From assembly GCF_900637295.1 (NCBI RefSeq), contig NZ_LR134363.1, forward strand, positions 124,001 to 188,000: a DNA stretch of 64,000 nt. The letters are read 5' to 3'. Source of the DNA: Actinomyces slackii. Lineage in GTDB: Bacteria > Actinomycetota > Actinomycetes > Actinomycetales > Actinomycetaceae. The position numbers and the translations under genes were made by a program. The notes under the pieces are model-generated. The model ran no database searches. It worked only from the letters and a program-made list of their open reading frames with translations, and was not told the DNA's origin. This document shows positions 8,002 to 16,605 of this stretch, piece after piece (position 1 is the stretch's first letter; each line of letters opens with the position of its first letter).

Positions 8002-8047
8002 CGCCTCACATGCCGAGCTTGCCCAGGTCCCGCACCGCGCCGAGGTC
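8002..8047 (-). repeat. ilvD 3' end direct repeat (right copy)
   Basis: The functional copy of the 46-bp sequence also found at 5147-5192 (40 of 46 identical). It includes the last 14 codons and stop codon of ilvD. The two copies bracket 2.8 kb carrying hipBA, the FGE-like gene and a small ORF. Confidence 0.75.
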
Positions 8048-9889
8048 CGCGCTCGTGGCGAGCATGGCGTAGGCGCGCAGCGCCGCCGAGACCTTTCGCG
8101 GGCGCTCGACATGCGGGGTCCAGGCCGCATCCCCACGGGCCTCCTCCTCGGCCCGGCGCGAGGCGATCTCGTCGTCGGACAGGCGCACCGAGATGGAGCG
8201 GGCCGGGATGTCGATGTCAATGATGTCCCCGCTGCGCACCAGGCCGATGAGCCCGCCGGCGGCGGCCTCCGGCGAGACGTGACCAATGCTCAGCCCCGAG
8301 GTGCCCCCGGAGAAGCGGCCGTCGGTGAGCAGCGCGCACTCCTTGCCCAGGTGCATGGACTTGATGTAGGTGGTCGGGTAGAGCATCTCCTGCATGCCCG
8401 GCCCTCCGCGCGGGCCCTCATGACTGATGACGACGACGTCGCCGGCCTTGACCTGCTTGCCGAGGATCCCCTGGACGGCGTCGTCCTGGGACTCGAAGAC
8501 CACCGCCGGCCCGGAGAAGGTGAGGATCGAGGCGTCCACGCCCGCGGTCTTGACGATGCAGCCCTTGGTTGCGATATTGCCGAAGAGCACGGCCAGTCCC
8601 CCATCGGCCGAGTAGGCGTGCTCGATGTCGCGGATGCACCCGGAGACGCGGTCCACATCGTGGGCCTCCCAGCGCGAGGACTGGGAGAACATCTCGGTGG
8701 TGCGCACCCCGGCCGGGGCCGCCAGATAGCGGACGCGGTCCTCCTGGCTCATACCCGAGCCGGGCACGCCGTCGACGCCGGGGCGCATCAGGTCGTAGGC
8801 GGCCAGCTCGTCCTCGAGCGTGCCGCGCAGGACGGTGCGGGTGGAGGTGTCCAGCAGTCCGCCGCGGTCGAGCTCGCCCAGGATGCCCATGATGCCGCCG
8901 GCGCGGTGGACGTCCTCGATGTGGTAGAGGTTCGTCGAGGGGGCGACCTTGGCCAGGTGGGGGACCTTGCGCGACAGGCGGTCGATATCCGCCATGGTGA
9001 AGTCCACCTTGGCCTCCTGGGCGGCGGCCAGCAGGTGCAGGACCGTGTTGGTCGACCCGCCCATGGCGATGTCCAGGCACATGGCGTTCTCGAAGGCGGC
9101 CTTGGTGGCGATGGAGCGGGGCAGGACGGTCTCGTCCTCGCCCTCGTAGTAGGCCTTGGTGATCTCCACGATCTGGCGGCCCGAGCGCTCGAAGAGCTCG
9201 CCGCGATCGGAGTGGGTGGCCAGGAGGGTGCCGTTCATGGGAAGGGCCAGTCCCATGGCCTCGGTCAGGCAGTTCATGGAGTTGGCGGTGAACATGCCCG
9301 AGCAGGACCCGCAGGTGGGGCAGGCCAGGCGCTCGATGTCGGAGATGGTCCGGTCATCGACGGTGGGGTCGGCGGCGTCCATCATGGCGTCGATGAGGTC
9401 GAGCTTGCGGGTGGTGCCGTCGGCGGCCACCATCTTGCCCGACTCCATGGGGCCCCCGGAGATGAAGATGGCGGGGATGTTCAGGCGCATGGCGGCCATG
9501 AGCATGCCGGGGGTGATCTTGTCGCAGTTGGAGATGCACACCAGGGCGTCGGCGCAGTGGGCGCTGACCATGTACTCCACGGAGTCGGCGATGAGGTCGC
9601 GACTGGGCAGGGAGTAGAGCATGCCGTCGTGACCCATGGCAATGCCGTCGTCGACGGCGATAGTGTTGAACTCCTTGGCCAGTCCCCCGGCGGCCTCGAT
9701 CTGACGGGCCACCATCCGCCCGACGTCGCGCAGGCCCACATGCCCGGGGACGAACTGGGTGAAGGAGTTGGCAATCGCGATGATGGGCTTGCCGAAATCG
9801 GAGTCCTTGACGCCGGTGGCCCGCCACAGGGCGCGGGCGCCGGCCATATTGCGGCCGGAGGTGGAGGTGGCGCTGCGGTAGACGGGCAT
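8006..9889 (-). CDS. ilvD: Dihydroxy-acid dehydratase
   Basis: A full-length 627-residue enzyme that dehydrates dihydroxy-isovalerate and dihydroxy-methylvalerate in valine, leucine and isoleucine synthesis (and supplies pantothenate precursor). Seen: [19 protein letters not shown] at the start, [11 protein letters not shown] near 120 and [11 protein letters not shown] near 190, which hold the Fe-S cluster cysteines; the C-terminal [10 protein letters not shown] near 525 is the substrate-binding signature. A GAGGAGT ribosome site precedes the ATG. It is monocistronic as far as seen. Its last 46 bp are duplicated 2.9 kb away at the far end of the hipBA block. Confidence 0.97.
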   Translation of the reverse strand: MPVYRSATSTSGRNMAGARALWRATGVKDSDFGKPIIAIANSFTQFVPGHVGLRDVGRMVARQIEAAGGLAKEFNTIAVDDGIAMGHDGMLYSLPSRDLIADSVEYMVSAHCADALVCISNCDKITPGMLMAAMRLNIPAIFISGGPMESGKMVAADGTTRKLDLIDAMMDAADPTVDDRTISDIERLACPTCGSCSGMFTANSMNCLTEAMGLALPMNGTLLATHSDRGELFERSGRQIVEITKAYYEGEDETVLPRSIATKAAFENAMCLDIAMGGSTNTVLHLLAAAQEAKVDFTMADIDRLSRKVPHLAKVAPSTNLYHIEDVHRAGGIMGILGELDRGGLLDTSTRTVLRGTLEDELAAYDLMRPGVDGVPGSGMSQEDRVRYLAAPAGVRTTEMFSQSSRWEAHDVDRVSGCIRDIEHAYSADGGLAVLFGNIATKGCIVKTAGVDASILTFSGPAVVFESQDDAVQGILGKQVKAGDVVVISHEGPRGGPGMQEMLYPTTYIKSMHLGKECALLTDGRFSGGTSGLSIGHVSPEAAAGGLIGLVRSGDIIDIDIPARSISVRLSDDEIASRRAEEEARGDAAWTPHVERPRKVSAALRAYAMLATSADLGAVRDLGKLGM

Positions 9890-10003
9890 GAGGACTCCTC
9901 AGGAGGACCAGTAGGACCACCCCAGATTAGCGGTCGCCGTGTCATCTCGACGCAGGTGGTCACTGTGCAGTCGACGGCGAGCCCGCCCCGCCGGCGGCAT
10001 CCC

Positions 10004-11047
10004 TCAGGCGTAACTGGCCACGATGCGCCGGGCGGCGCCGTCGACCGTCATGGTCCCGCCGTGCGGCAGGATCCACTGGGGGCGGGTGTGCCCGAAGGGA
10101 GCGCCCACGCAGACAACCGCCTCCGGGTTGTAGAGGCCGACCGTCTCGATGACCGCCTCCCTCTGCTCGGCCCGACGTCGGGCCCGGGTCTGGGCGTCCG
10201 GGCGATCCTCCAGTGAGGACGCCGGCGGTCGGGCGACGAGGACGGCGTCGACAGCGGCCAGCAGCCCCCTCTCCCCCATGGCCCGCAGCATCATCCTGAC
10301 CTCACTGGCCGATGGCAGGGCCTCGGAGGTCTCCAACAGCATGACCGCGCCATCCAGGACCCGGGGGTCCGCCGGGAAGCGGCCCGCGGCGAGGATGGCC
10401 TGGAGGACCTCCAGGCAGCCGCCCCAGGTCGGGCCCGTGACTGTGCGCCGCGGTCCCGCCCACGTCCAGCGCTCAGTGGCCTCGCGCTGCCCGTTCTCGC
10501 TCAGCGCCCGCGGGTCGAGCCAGTCGACACCGTAGTCCTCCGACTCCCCGGGCTCGGTGATCTCCAGGGACTCGCCGCTCAGGAGCGCCGCTCGCAGGGA
10601 GGCCAGGTGGATGGGGTCGACCTGCGGGCCGGGCCCCAGGTGCACCTGGGAGGAGCCGCCGTAGAAGCTCGTGACCCCGTTGCCCCAGAGCCACTGGTGC
10701 AGGTTCGTGTTGTCGGAGTACCCGAGGAAGGGCTTGGGGTCACGGCACACGGCCTCCGCCTCGAGATGGCGGATGACGGTGATCTGGTCCTCGCCGCCGA
10801 CTGTGGCCAGGATGGCCCGGACGCTGGGGTCGGCGAAGGCGGCGTTGAGGTCGCGAGCGCGCTCGGCGGGCGAGGCGCCCAGCTGGCGCGTCGTCGGGTA
10901 CTCAACAGGGATCAGGCCGGTCAGGTCGACCAGTCGCGCCATGGCCTGCTCGTGGACCGCCGGGGCGAAGCCCGGAGCCGCCAAGGAGGGCGAGAGGACG
11001 GCGATGCGGTCACCGGGTCGGGCTTTGGCGGGGCGGCGCAGATCCAT
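10004..11047 (-). CDS. LD-carboxypeptidase (S66 peptidase, MccF-like)
   Basis: A 347-residue serine peptidase of the S66 family, which cleaves the L,D-bond of murein tetrapeptides or detoxifies peptide-nucleotide antibiotics such as microcin C. Seen: N-terminal KARPGDRIAVLSPS, the nucleophile motif LGYSDNTNLH near 105-114, and GGCLEVL near 220; the catalytic His is probably in GAPFGHTRPQ near 320. It has no signal peptide, so it acts in the cytoplasm. The ATG was chosen because family similarity begins there; upstream codons are low-complexity. It stands alone between ilvD and a divergent exporter operon. Confidence 0.85.
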   Translation of the reverse strand: MDLRRPAKARPGDRIAVLSPSLAAPGFAPAVHEQAMARLVDLTGLIPVEYPTTRQLGASPAERARDLNAAFADPSVRAILATVGGEDQITVIRHLEAEAVCRDPKPFLGYSDNTNLHQWLWGNGVTSFYGGSSQVHLGPGPQVDPIHLASLRAALLSGESLEITEPGESEDYGVDWLDPRALSENGQREATERWTWAGPRRTVTGPTWGGCLEVLQAILAAGRFPADPRVLDGAVMLLETSEALPSASEVRMMLRAMGERGLLAAVDAVLVARPPASSLEDRPDAQTRARRRAEQREAVIETVGLYNPEAVVCVGAPFGHTRPQWILPHGGTMTVDGAARRIVASYA

Positions 11048-11259
11048 ACTGGATTGGACCACGCCAGTCACGCCCCGGCAAGGTGAGATTAGCGCGGATG
11101 AGTGACGCCGAGGGATCACCATCGGCCTTGCCGTGCGGCGCAGGCCAGTGGGCCGGGCGAGCGAGCTCGAGCCCGAGGCCCTCGCGGTTGAGCCTGGTCC
11201 GCAGCGTCTACGCCGCACGGAGGAGCCGCGATCCACTCAGACGACTATTCATCGAGAGA

Positions 11260-11278
11260 ATACACTCAGCGTATAGTC
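11260..11278 (+). promoter_or_regulatory. PadR promoter/operator, leaderless start
   Basis: ATAC and GTAT form an inverted repeat with a 7-bp spacer, overlapping a strong -10 box TATAGT (11272-11277). The ATG follows 7 nt after the box, with no ribosome site, so the mRNA is probably leaderless. PadR dimers typically bind spaced palindromes of this kind in their own promoter. Confidence 0.5.
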
Positions 11279-11284
11279 GCTGGC

Positions 11285-11821
11285 ATGGACTCACGACTCA
11301 CCATGCTGGGCCTGCTCGGCGCTGGTCCCAGCCACGGATACGACCTCAAGCACTCCTGGGACCGCTGGTTCTCCACCACCCGCCTCCTGGCCTTCGGCCA
11401 GGTGTACGCCACTCTCGCCCGCCTGGCCCGCGACGGCCTCATCACCCAGATCGACTCGGCCCCCGGCTCCGGCCCCGAGCGCAAGCGCTACGAGATCACC
11501 GACGCCGGCCGCGCCAAGGTCGCCGACTGGCTCGCCACGCCCGAGCCCCCCGACGCCTCCATCCAGGCCGACCTCTTCGCCAAGACCGTCATCGCCCTCA
11601 TGCTCGACGACGACGCCGCCGGGCTCCTGGACGCCCAGCGCGCCCGCCACATGGAGCGCATGCGCGAGCTCACCCGCCTCAAGACCGGCGGCGACCTGCG
11701 CACCGTCCTGCTGGCGGACCACGCCCTGTTCCACATCGAGGCCGACCTTCGCTGGATGGAGACCACGGCGGCGCGCCTGGGCGAGCTGCGCACCGCGCTG
11801 CGCGAGGAGGCCCACTCATGA
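11285..11821 (+). CDS. PadR-family transcriptional regulator
   Basis: A 178-residue winged-helix regulator. Residues 1-90 form the PadR domain (MLGLLGAGPSHGYDLK, FGQVYATLARLARDGLI, KRYEITDAGR); residues 95-175 form the coiled C-terminal dimerisation domain (Vir_act_alpha_C type). Such proteins often repress a linked multidrug or antimicrobial-peptide exporter and are released by its substrate. Here the gene overlaps the exporter ATPase gene by ATGA, so it almost certainly controls this operon. Confidence 0.9.
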   Translation: MDSRLTMLGLLGAGPSHGYDLKHSWDRWFSTTRLLAFGQVYATLARLARDGLITQIDSAPGSGPERKRYEITDAGRAKVADWLATPEPPDASIQADLFAKTVIALMLDDDAAGLLDAQRARHMERMRELTRLKTGGDLRTVLLADHALFHIEADLRWMETTAARLGELRTALREEAHS

Positions 11822-12630
11822 GCCCCGCGCGCACCGCCTCGCCCGACCGAGCCGCAGGCACTGACCAAGCCGGCGCACCGTCGTCGGCCAGCACCACCAT
11901 CATGAGCGCCCGCGGACTGCACCTGGCCTTCGGGCAGACCAAGGCCCTGCGCGGCGTCGACCTGGACATCACCGCCGGGGAGGTCCTGGCCATCACCGGC
12001 CCGTCGGGCTCGGGCAAGTCCACGCTCCTGCACGTCCTGGCCGGCGTGCTCGTCCCCGACGCCGGCAGCGTCGACTACGGCGGCACCACCGTCACCGACC
12101 TGGACGAGGCGGCCCGCTCGCGCCTGCGCCTGCACGAATTCGGCTTCGTCTTCCAGTTCGGCCAACTCCTGCCCGACCTATCCGCCCTGGACAACGTGAC
12201 CGTGCCGCTGCTGCTGACCGGCACTCCGCGCCGCAAGGCCCTGGCCGCCGCTCGCGACGCCCTGGCCGAGCTGGACCTCGCCGAGCACGCCGCCAAGCGC
12301 CCCACCCAGATGTCCGGCGGCCAGGCCCAGCGCGTGGCCATCGCCCGAGCCCTGGTCACCGGCCCGCGCATCCTCTTCGCCGACGAGCCCACCGGCTCCC
12401 TGGACTCCCTGGCCGCCGAGCGCGCGATGGAGGCGCTCGTCGGATCCGTGCGCGCTCGCGGCGCCTCCATGGTCATCATCACCCATGACGCGCGCACCGC
12501 CGCCTATGCCGACCGCGAGGTCACGGTCCGCGATGGGCGCCTGACCATCGGGGGCCCGGGCGGCGCCGCCTCGACCGCGGCTGCGGCGACTACAGCGACC
12601 ACCGCGACCACAGCGGGAGGCCCGCGATGA
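11818..12630 (+). CDS. ABC exporter ATP-binding protein (MacB/LolD type)
   Basis: A 270-residue ATPase of the FtsE/LolD/MacB class. An N-terminal disordered extension of about 28 residues precedes the domain. Seen: Walker A GPSGSGKST near 62-70, Q-loop VFQFGQ near 117, signature MSGGQAQRV near 165, Walker B ILFADE near 184 and H-loop ITHD near 221. The C-terminal tail is Ala/Thr-rich. It overlaps both neighbours by 4 nt in a PadR-ATPase-permease operon, the usual layout of a substrate-inducible peptide or antibiotic exporter. Confidence 0.9.
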   Translation: MSPARTASPDRAAGTDQAGAPSSASTTIMSARGLHLAFGQTKALRGVDLDITAGEVLAITGPSGSGKSTLLHVLAGVLVPDAGSVDYGGTTVTDLDEAARSRLRLHEFGFVFQFGQLLPDLSALDNVTVPLLLTGTPRRKALAAARDALAELDLAEHAAKRPTQMSGGQAQRVAIARALVTGPRILFADEPTGSLDSLAAERAMEALVGSVRARGASMVIITHDARTAAYADREVTVRDGRLTIGGPGGAASTAAAATTATTATTAGGPR

Positions 12631-14828
12631 CCTCCGTCGTCCTGACCCGCCTGATCCTGGCCGCCGACCGCGCCTCGCGGCGCCGCGCCCTGGGGATGGT
12701 CGCGGGCATCGCCGTCGGCGTGGCCCTGGCCCTCATCCTGCTGGCCGCCTCCCAGGCCCTGCCCATGCGCACCGCCCGCTCCAGCTGGGCGGCCCTGCAA
12801 CTGGAGCAGTCCCAGGCGCTGACCCCCGAGACAGTCCTGGCCGGCGACCAACTGGCCGTGGCCTCATCCGTGGACGTGCACGACGGCGCCCAGATCACCG
12901 TCATGCACGTCGCCCAGCCCGACGGCGGCACAACCGCCCGCATCCCCGGCGCGAGCGCCGTGCCGGCGCCGGGCGAGTACCTGGCCTCCCCCGCCCTGGC
13001 CGAGCGCATCGACTCCACGCCCGCCGACCAGTTGGGCGAGCGCTACGGCACGCGCGTGGGGACGCTCGCCGAGGAGGCCATCGAGGGCCCCGACTCCCTC
13101 GTGGTGGTCGTGGGCGCCGACCTGCCCACCGTGGCGGCCACGGGCGGCATGGTCGACCCTCAGGTCGTCACCGAGCTGAACGGCACGCCCTTCGCCAGCA
13201 TCTCCTATCAGATCGCCATGATCATCGGCGCCATCGCTCTGCTCGTCCCCGCGCTCGTGCTGGTCGCCGTCGTCACCGACCTGGGGGCCGCCCAGCGCGC
13301 GGAGCGCTTCGCGACCCTGCGGCTCATCGGCGCCACGCCCCGGCAGGTCGCCGGCGCAGCCGCCATCGAGGCGGCGGCCACCACCCTCCTGGGCACCGTG
13401 GCCGGGGTCGCTCTCTACCTGGCGAGCATCCCGGCCGCCGCCCGGATCACCATCGCCAGTTCGCGCTTCTTCCCCGCCGACCTGCTGCTGAGCCCCCTGA
13501 CCATCACGGGCGCGGTCCTGGTGGCGACGGCGGCCGCAACCCTGGTCGCCTGGTGGCGGACCCTGCGGGCCGACGTCGGCCCCCTGGGCGGGACGCGCGA
13601 GCGCCACGAGACGCGTCCGCGCCTGGTGGGTCTCCTCCCGCTGGCCATCGGGGTGATGGGCCTGGCCACGATGGGCCTGGTGCGCGACCACGCGCCGCGC
13701 CTCGCAGCCCCGGCGATCCTGGGCTCCTTCGTGCTGACCATGCTGGGGCTGCTGGCGGCCGGGCGCGTGCTGACCTGGTGGGTGGGGCGCCTCGGGCAGG
13801 CCGGCGCCCGCAGCGCCGCCCAGGTCATCGGCTTCGCGCGGATCACCCAGCACCCGAGGGCCGTGTTCCGCACGGTGTCGGGGCTGGTGGCGGCGCTGTA
13901 CGCGGTGACGGTCTTCGCCGTGGCCATCACGGCGGCCGCGGGGACGCACTCGGTGGAATCCAGTGGTGGCCGTTTGGCGCCGACGGCGATCGCCGCCTTC
14001 CCCACGAATCCCGACCCGGCCGTCGCCGCTGAGGTCGCTCAGCGTGTCAGTGCGATCCCCGGGGTGAGGCGCGTGGTCCAGGCGACCCTCACGGAGCCCG
14101 CGCGCAGCCCCGACGGCTCATTCAAGCCGGGAGACTTCGGCTCCCTGGTGCTGGAGGCGGATGACGCCCAGGCCCTCGGCGCCCCCACCGCGCCCAAGGG
14201 AGCCCGCAGCGTGTCGATCAACGCCCTATGGGTGTTCACGGGCGAGCCCGCCCGCCCCACAGCCGTGACGGGTCCCACCCCCGAGGGCCTGCCGGCCTTC
14301 ATCATCGATGTCGCACCGGGAAACCAGGAGGCTGCCGAGCGAGCGCGCACACTCCTGTTCACCTCCGATCTGCATCTGAGCAGCGCTCCGATGTCCCGCC
14401 TGGACCGGAGCGTGGTGGAGGCGGGCGCGGTGGAGAACCAGTTCGCCACCATGGGGTACATCGGGATCCTCATTGCCACGGGCATCTCCGCCGTGTGCAT
14501 GGGGGTGTCCACCATCGCGGCCCTGGTGAGCCGCAAGCGCGTGCTGGTGCTGCTCAAGCTGACCGGCATGCCCACCCGCACCGTGCGCTCGATCATCGGC
14601 TACGAGACCTGGGCACCGGTGATCGTGGTGGTCGCGCTGTCGATCGGGCTGGGAGCGCTGACCGGGTGGGGCATCGTCTCGGGCCTATCCGCCCGGAGCG
14701 TCGAGTGGCCCGAGCCGATGTACTACGTGGTCCTGGCGATCAGCCTGGTGCTGGTGGCGGCCAGTGTCCTGGGGGCGACCCGCGCCGCCCGGCGGATGCT
14801 GCAGGGGACCACGGTGCGCTTCGAGTAG
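12627..14828 (+). CDS. ABC exporter permease with two FtsX domains
   Basis: A 733-residue membrane protein, partner of the ATPase it overlaps by 4 nt. It begins with one membrane segment (about 20-45), then an extracellular domain, three segments with an FtsX fold around 190-310, further segments around 330-430, a second external domain (about 440-590) and three C-terminal segments around 600-725 ending near TRAARRMLQG. This 10-helix double-FtsX plan is that of BceB-like or Streptomyces-type antimicrobial-peptide exporters. The substrate is not evident. Composite repeat copy B follows the stop codon. Confidence 0.88.
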   Translation: MTSVVLTRLILAADRASRRRALGMVAGIAVGVALALILLAASQALPMRTARSSWAALQLEQSQALTPETVLAGDQLAVASSVDVHDGAQITVMHVAQPDGGTTARIPGASAVPAPGEYLASPALAERIDSTPADQLGERYGTRVGTLAEEAIEGPDSLVVVVGADLPTVAATGGMVDPQVVTELNGTPFASISYQIAMIIGAIALLVPALVLVAVVTDLGAAQRAERFATLRLIGATPRQVAGAAAIEAAATTLLGTVAGVALYLASIPAAARITIASSRFFPADLLLSPLTITGAVLVATAAATLVAWWRTLRADVGPLGGTRERHETRPRLVGLLPLAIGVMGLATMGLVRDHAPRLAAPAILGSFVLTMLGLLAAGRVLTWWVGRLGQAGARSAAQVIGFARITQHPRAVFRTVSGLVAALYAVTVFAVAITAAAGTHSVESSGGRLAPTAIAAFPTNPDPAVAAEVAQRVSAIPGVRRVVQATLTEPARSPDGSFKPGDFGSLVLEADDAQALGAPTAPKGARSVSINALWVFTGEPARPTAVTGPTPEGLPAFIIDVAPGNQEAAERARTLLFTSDLHLSSAPMSRLDRSVVEAGAVENQFATMGYIGILIATGISAVCMGVSTIAALVSRKRVLVLLKLTGMPTRTVRSIIGYETWAPVIVVVALSIGLGALTGWGIVSGLSARSVEWPEPMYYVVLAISLVLVAASVLGATRAARRMLQGTTVRFE

Positions 14829-14847
14829 GAGGGTGCGCGGACAGGCG

Positions 14848-14980
14848 GGGCTCATCGCCGAGCCTGGCGGACGTGACTTTGCGTCGACGACGTGGGTTCG
14901 CGTCAATCACCCCTGTGCAAGCCCCAGTTCGATGACGCAAGCCCTCGTCCGATACGCAGAACGTCGTCCCCGCCACCGCG
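14848..14980 (+). repeat. Dispersed composite palindromic repeat, copy B
   Basis: Core at 14900-14938 with GCGTCA and TGACGC ends. Two 19-bp units lie upstream (the first within GGCGGACGTGACTTTGCG) and about two lie downstream. Copies B, C and D share a further upstream stretch ending GAGCCTGGCGGACGTG. The downstream tail runs into the 53-bp direct repeat that brackets the AlbA-type gene, so the two repeat systems touch here. Confidence 0.85.
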
Positions 14981-15021
14981 ACACCGCGCGCCAAGCGGGA
15001 GGCCGATGCGATGAGGGCCCC
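14969..15021 (+). repeat. 53-bp perfect direct repeat, left copy
   Basis: Identical over 53 bp to 16479-16531, and after one mismatch GCGAG also matches. The two copies bracket the AlbA-type regulator gene and nothing else. The left end of the repeat coincides with the tail of composite repeat copy B. The arrangement suggests insertion with, or duplication of, this sequence. Confidence 0.85.
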
Positions 15022-15073
15022 TGCGAGCACTGGACCACTGGACGAGCCGCGTAAAGCACGGTTGCTCACTTCC

Positions 15074-15162
15074 CAGTCAAGCAAGTCGATCACGGGATAC
15101 TCACGCGAGAACGCCGATCCCGGAAGGCGAGAAGAGCCGGACAGCCAGGTCCAGTCAAGCAA
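15074..15162 (+). repeat. CAGTCAAGCAA pair, left side of the AlbA-type gene
   Basis: The 11-mer CAGTCAAGCAA occurs at 15074-15084 and 15152-15162, 78 bp apart. It occurs again twice on the other side of the gene, 77 bp apart, in the same orientation. I found it nowhere else in the window. The surrounding bases differ, so it is not a long duplication. Confidence 0.65.
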
Positions 15163-15198
15163 CGCTCATCGTCACCTGAGGCTTCACACCGTCGTCAC

Positions 15199-16323
15199 TC
15201 ACCCGGCTGCCGCCCATGACGGCAGGTACCTACGCGCCTTGGTCCCAGCTCCTGGGTTCTCGATCGCGATGGCTCCACTATCGAGCGCCTCCTTGATGAA
15301 ACGCGAGACCTGTGCTCGGTTCCCTGCGGTGATTCCGAACCTCTCACGCACCGACGTATTGGTCATCGGCCGCTGATTCACGTAGCGCAGACACGCGTGG
15401 AAGTAGATGGCGTTGATACGGTCATCAGTGTCCATGAGAGACAACTGCCTGGGACCGAGCAGAACCACCCGGGTGGAGCGGCCGTCCAGGACTACTCTCG
15501 GCGCTGGGAGCACAGCCTCCTCCACCGCCTCAACGATCTTGTCCCATCCACTCCCACGCTCCTCGCACACGCCGATCATCCTCATCACTCGCGCCATCCA
15601 CTCGTTGCGGGATTGCGGTGTCCCATCGACGAAGCGACGGAGATCCCTGGCGAACAGCAGGGCACCGCCAGCCGCCACGGACCAGCCGGTGCTCAACGAA
15701 TATCGAATGACCCCCGCACCGACAAGTACCTGTAACACAGCGTCCTGACTTGCAGGACGCGGAACATGCATCAACTGAAAGAACGAGTCGACGTCAAGAA
15801 TCTCAAAGAGATCACCGGGCTCCAGATCCTGCGCAACCACACAGTCCTCAAAGGTCTGAGTCGTCAGCCGCTCCCACAGATGTCTTTCGAGCACAGGCTC
15901 ACTACCGAGAACCTTGCAATACGACTGCCTCCTCATGTAAGCCTCACCCCTGAACCGAACTGGGCGCCCCACAGCGGCAGGAACCTCGAGGACGACCAGT
16001 CGATGCCCTGCACGCTCAATCTCTCCAACAAGCAGTTCACCGTCGAGGGTGAGCGAACGGGACAACCATGGGAGAAGATCCTCGTTACCCTTGCCCTTGA
16101 GCGACCGGAGATCGACTGTCGTGCCGACGACGACCAGATCCTTGTCCTGCACTCCCCACACGAGGTAGCCAGCCGGCTGGCCGACAAGTGCCGCGCTGTT
16201 GGCCAAGGAGGAGAGCCGCTCGCCGATCATCACCGGATCAGCGTTGCTCTCCTTGAACTCGACAACCTCCGACTCCCGTCCCTCGGACAGCAGTCGATCA
16301 AGAACCTTGTCCCAGTCCCGCAT
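15199..16323 (-). CDS. AlbA_2/Schlafen-type ATP-binding regulator with internal deletion
   Basis: A 374-residue member of the COG2865-like family (predicted transcriptional regulators or RNA/DNA-binding proteins). Seen: an AlbA_2 domain at about 15-125 with the VEFKES motif, the linker GGALLFARDLRRF near 225, then directly VDGTPQSRNEW and IGVCEERGSGWDK near 240-262, and a C-terminal winged-helix region (TNTSVRERFGI near 320). From family knowledge about 100 residues normally lie between the LFA-DL and PQSRNE motifs and contain the N-box of the GHKL-like ATPase. They are absent here without frame loss. The gene may be non-functional or altered. It is bracketed by direct repeats. Confidence 0.75.
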   Translation of the reverse strand: MRDWDKVLDRLLSEGRESEVVEFKESNADPVMIGERLSSLANSAALVGQPAGYLVWGVQDKDLVVVGTTVDLRSLKGKGNEDLLPWLSRSLTLDGELLVGEIERAGHRLVVLEVPAAVGRPVRFRGEAYMRRQSYCKVLGSEPVLERHLWERLTTQTFEDCVVAQDLEPGDLFEILDVDSFFQLMHVPRPASQDAVLQVLVGAGVIRYSLSTGWSVAAGGALLFARDLRRFVDGTPQSRNEWMARVMRMIGVCEERGSGWDKIVEAVEEAVLPAPRVVLDGRSTRVVLLGPRQLSLMDTDDRINAIYFHACLRYVNQRPMTNTSVRERFGITAGNRAQVSRFIKEALDSGAIAIENPGAGTKARRYLPSWAAAG

Positions 16324-16348
16324 GGTTGTCCCCTGGCTCCGACGCTCT

Positions 16349-16436
16349 CAGTCAAGCAAAACCATAGCGACTTTGCGGCGCCATTTCGCGCCTGTCAGTC
16401 CCCCAGCCGTCCGACGCGCACATGCCAGTCAAGCAA
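16349..16436 (+). repeat. CAGTCAAGCAA pair, right side of the AlbA-type gene
   Basis: Copies at 16349-16359 and 16426-16436. On the minus strand each reads TTGCTTGACTG preceded by GGTTT, so the inner copy could also supply a -35-like TTGACT for the gene. It mirrors the pair on the left side but is in the same orientation. Confidence 0.65.
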
Positions 16437-16478
16437 ACCAAGGGCGACTCACGCCTCCCGCCCTCACCCCGATACCGG

Positions 16479-16531
16479 CCCGCCACCGCGACACCGCGCG
16501 CCAAGCGGGAGGCCGATGCGATGAGGGCCCC
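16479..16531 (+). repeat. 53-bp perfect direct repeat, right copy
   Basis: Identical to 14969-15021. It is preceded by GATACC, reminiscent of the CGATACGC found at the same relative place in copy B of the composite repeat, so the duplicated stretch may originate from the end of that element. Confidence 0.85.
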
Positions 16532-16605
16532 GCGAGGCCGACGGCGGCCGGCCACGCGGGTGGTCGGCCGCCGTCGGGAGGTGGGCGGTCAGGGCAGGGC
16601 GGGCC

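Noticed and set aside
9890-10003. Possible attenuator or T-box upstream of ilvD
   Set aside because: No leader peptide rich in Val/Leu/Ile, no T-box sequence and no terminator/antiterminator pair could be seen in the short leader.
7952-10216. A 754-codon open frame opposite ilvD, and similar long frames opposite eno, pckG, mfd, purD and the large surface protein
   Set aside because: Long antisense frames are expected in 70 % GC coding DNA. The products are Gly/Arg/His/Gln-rich with no domains, and the opposite strand has clear enzymes.
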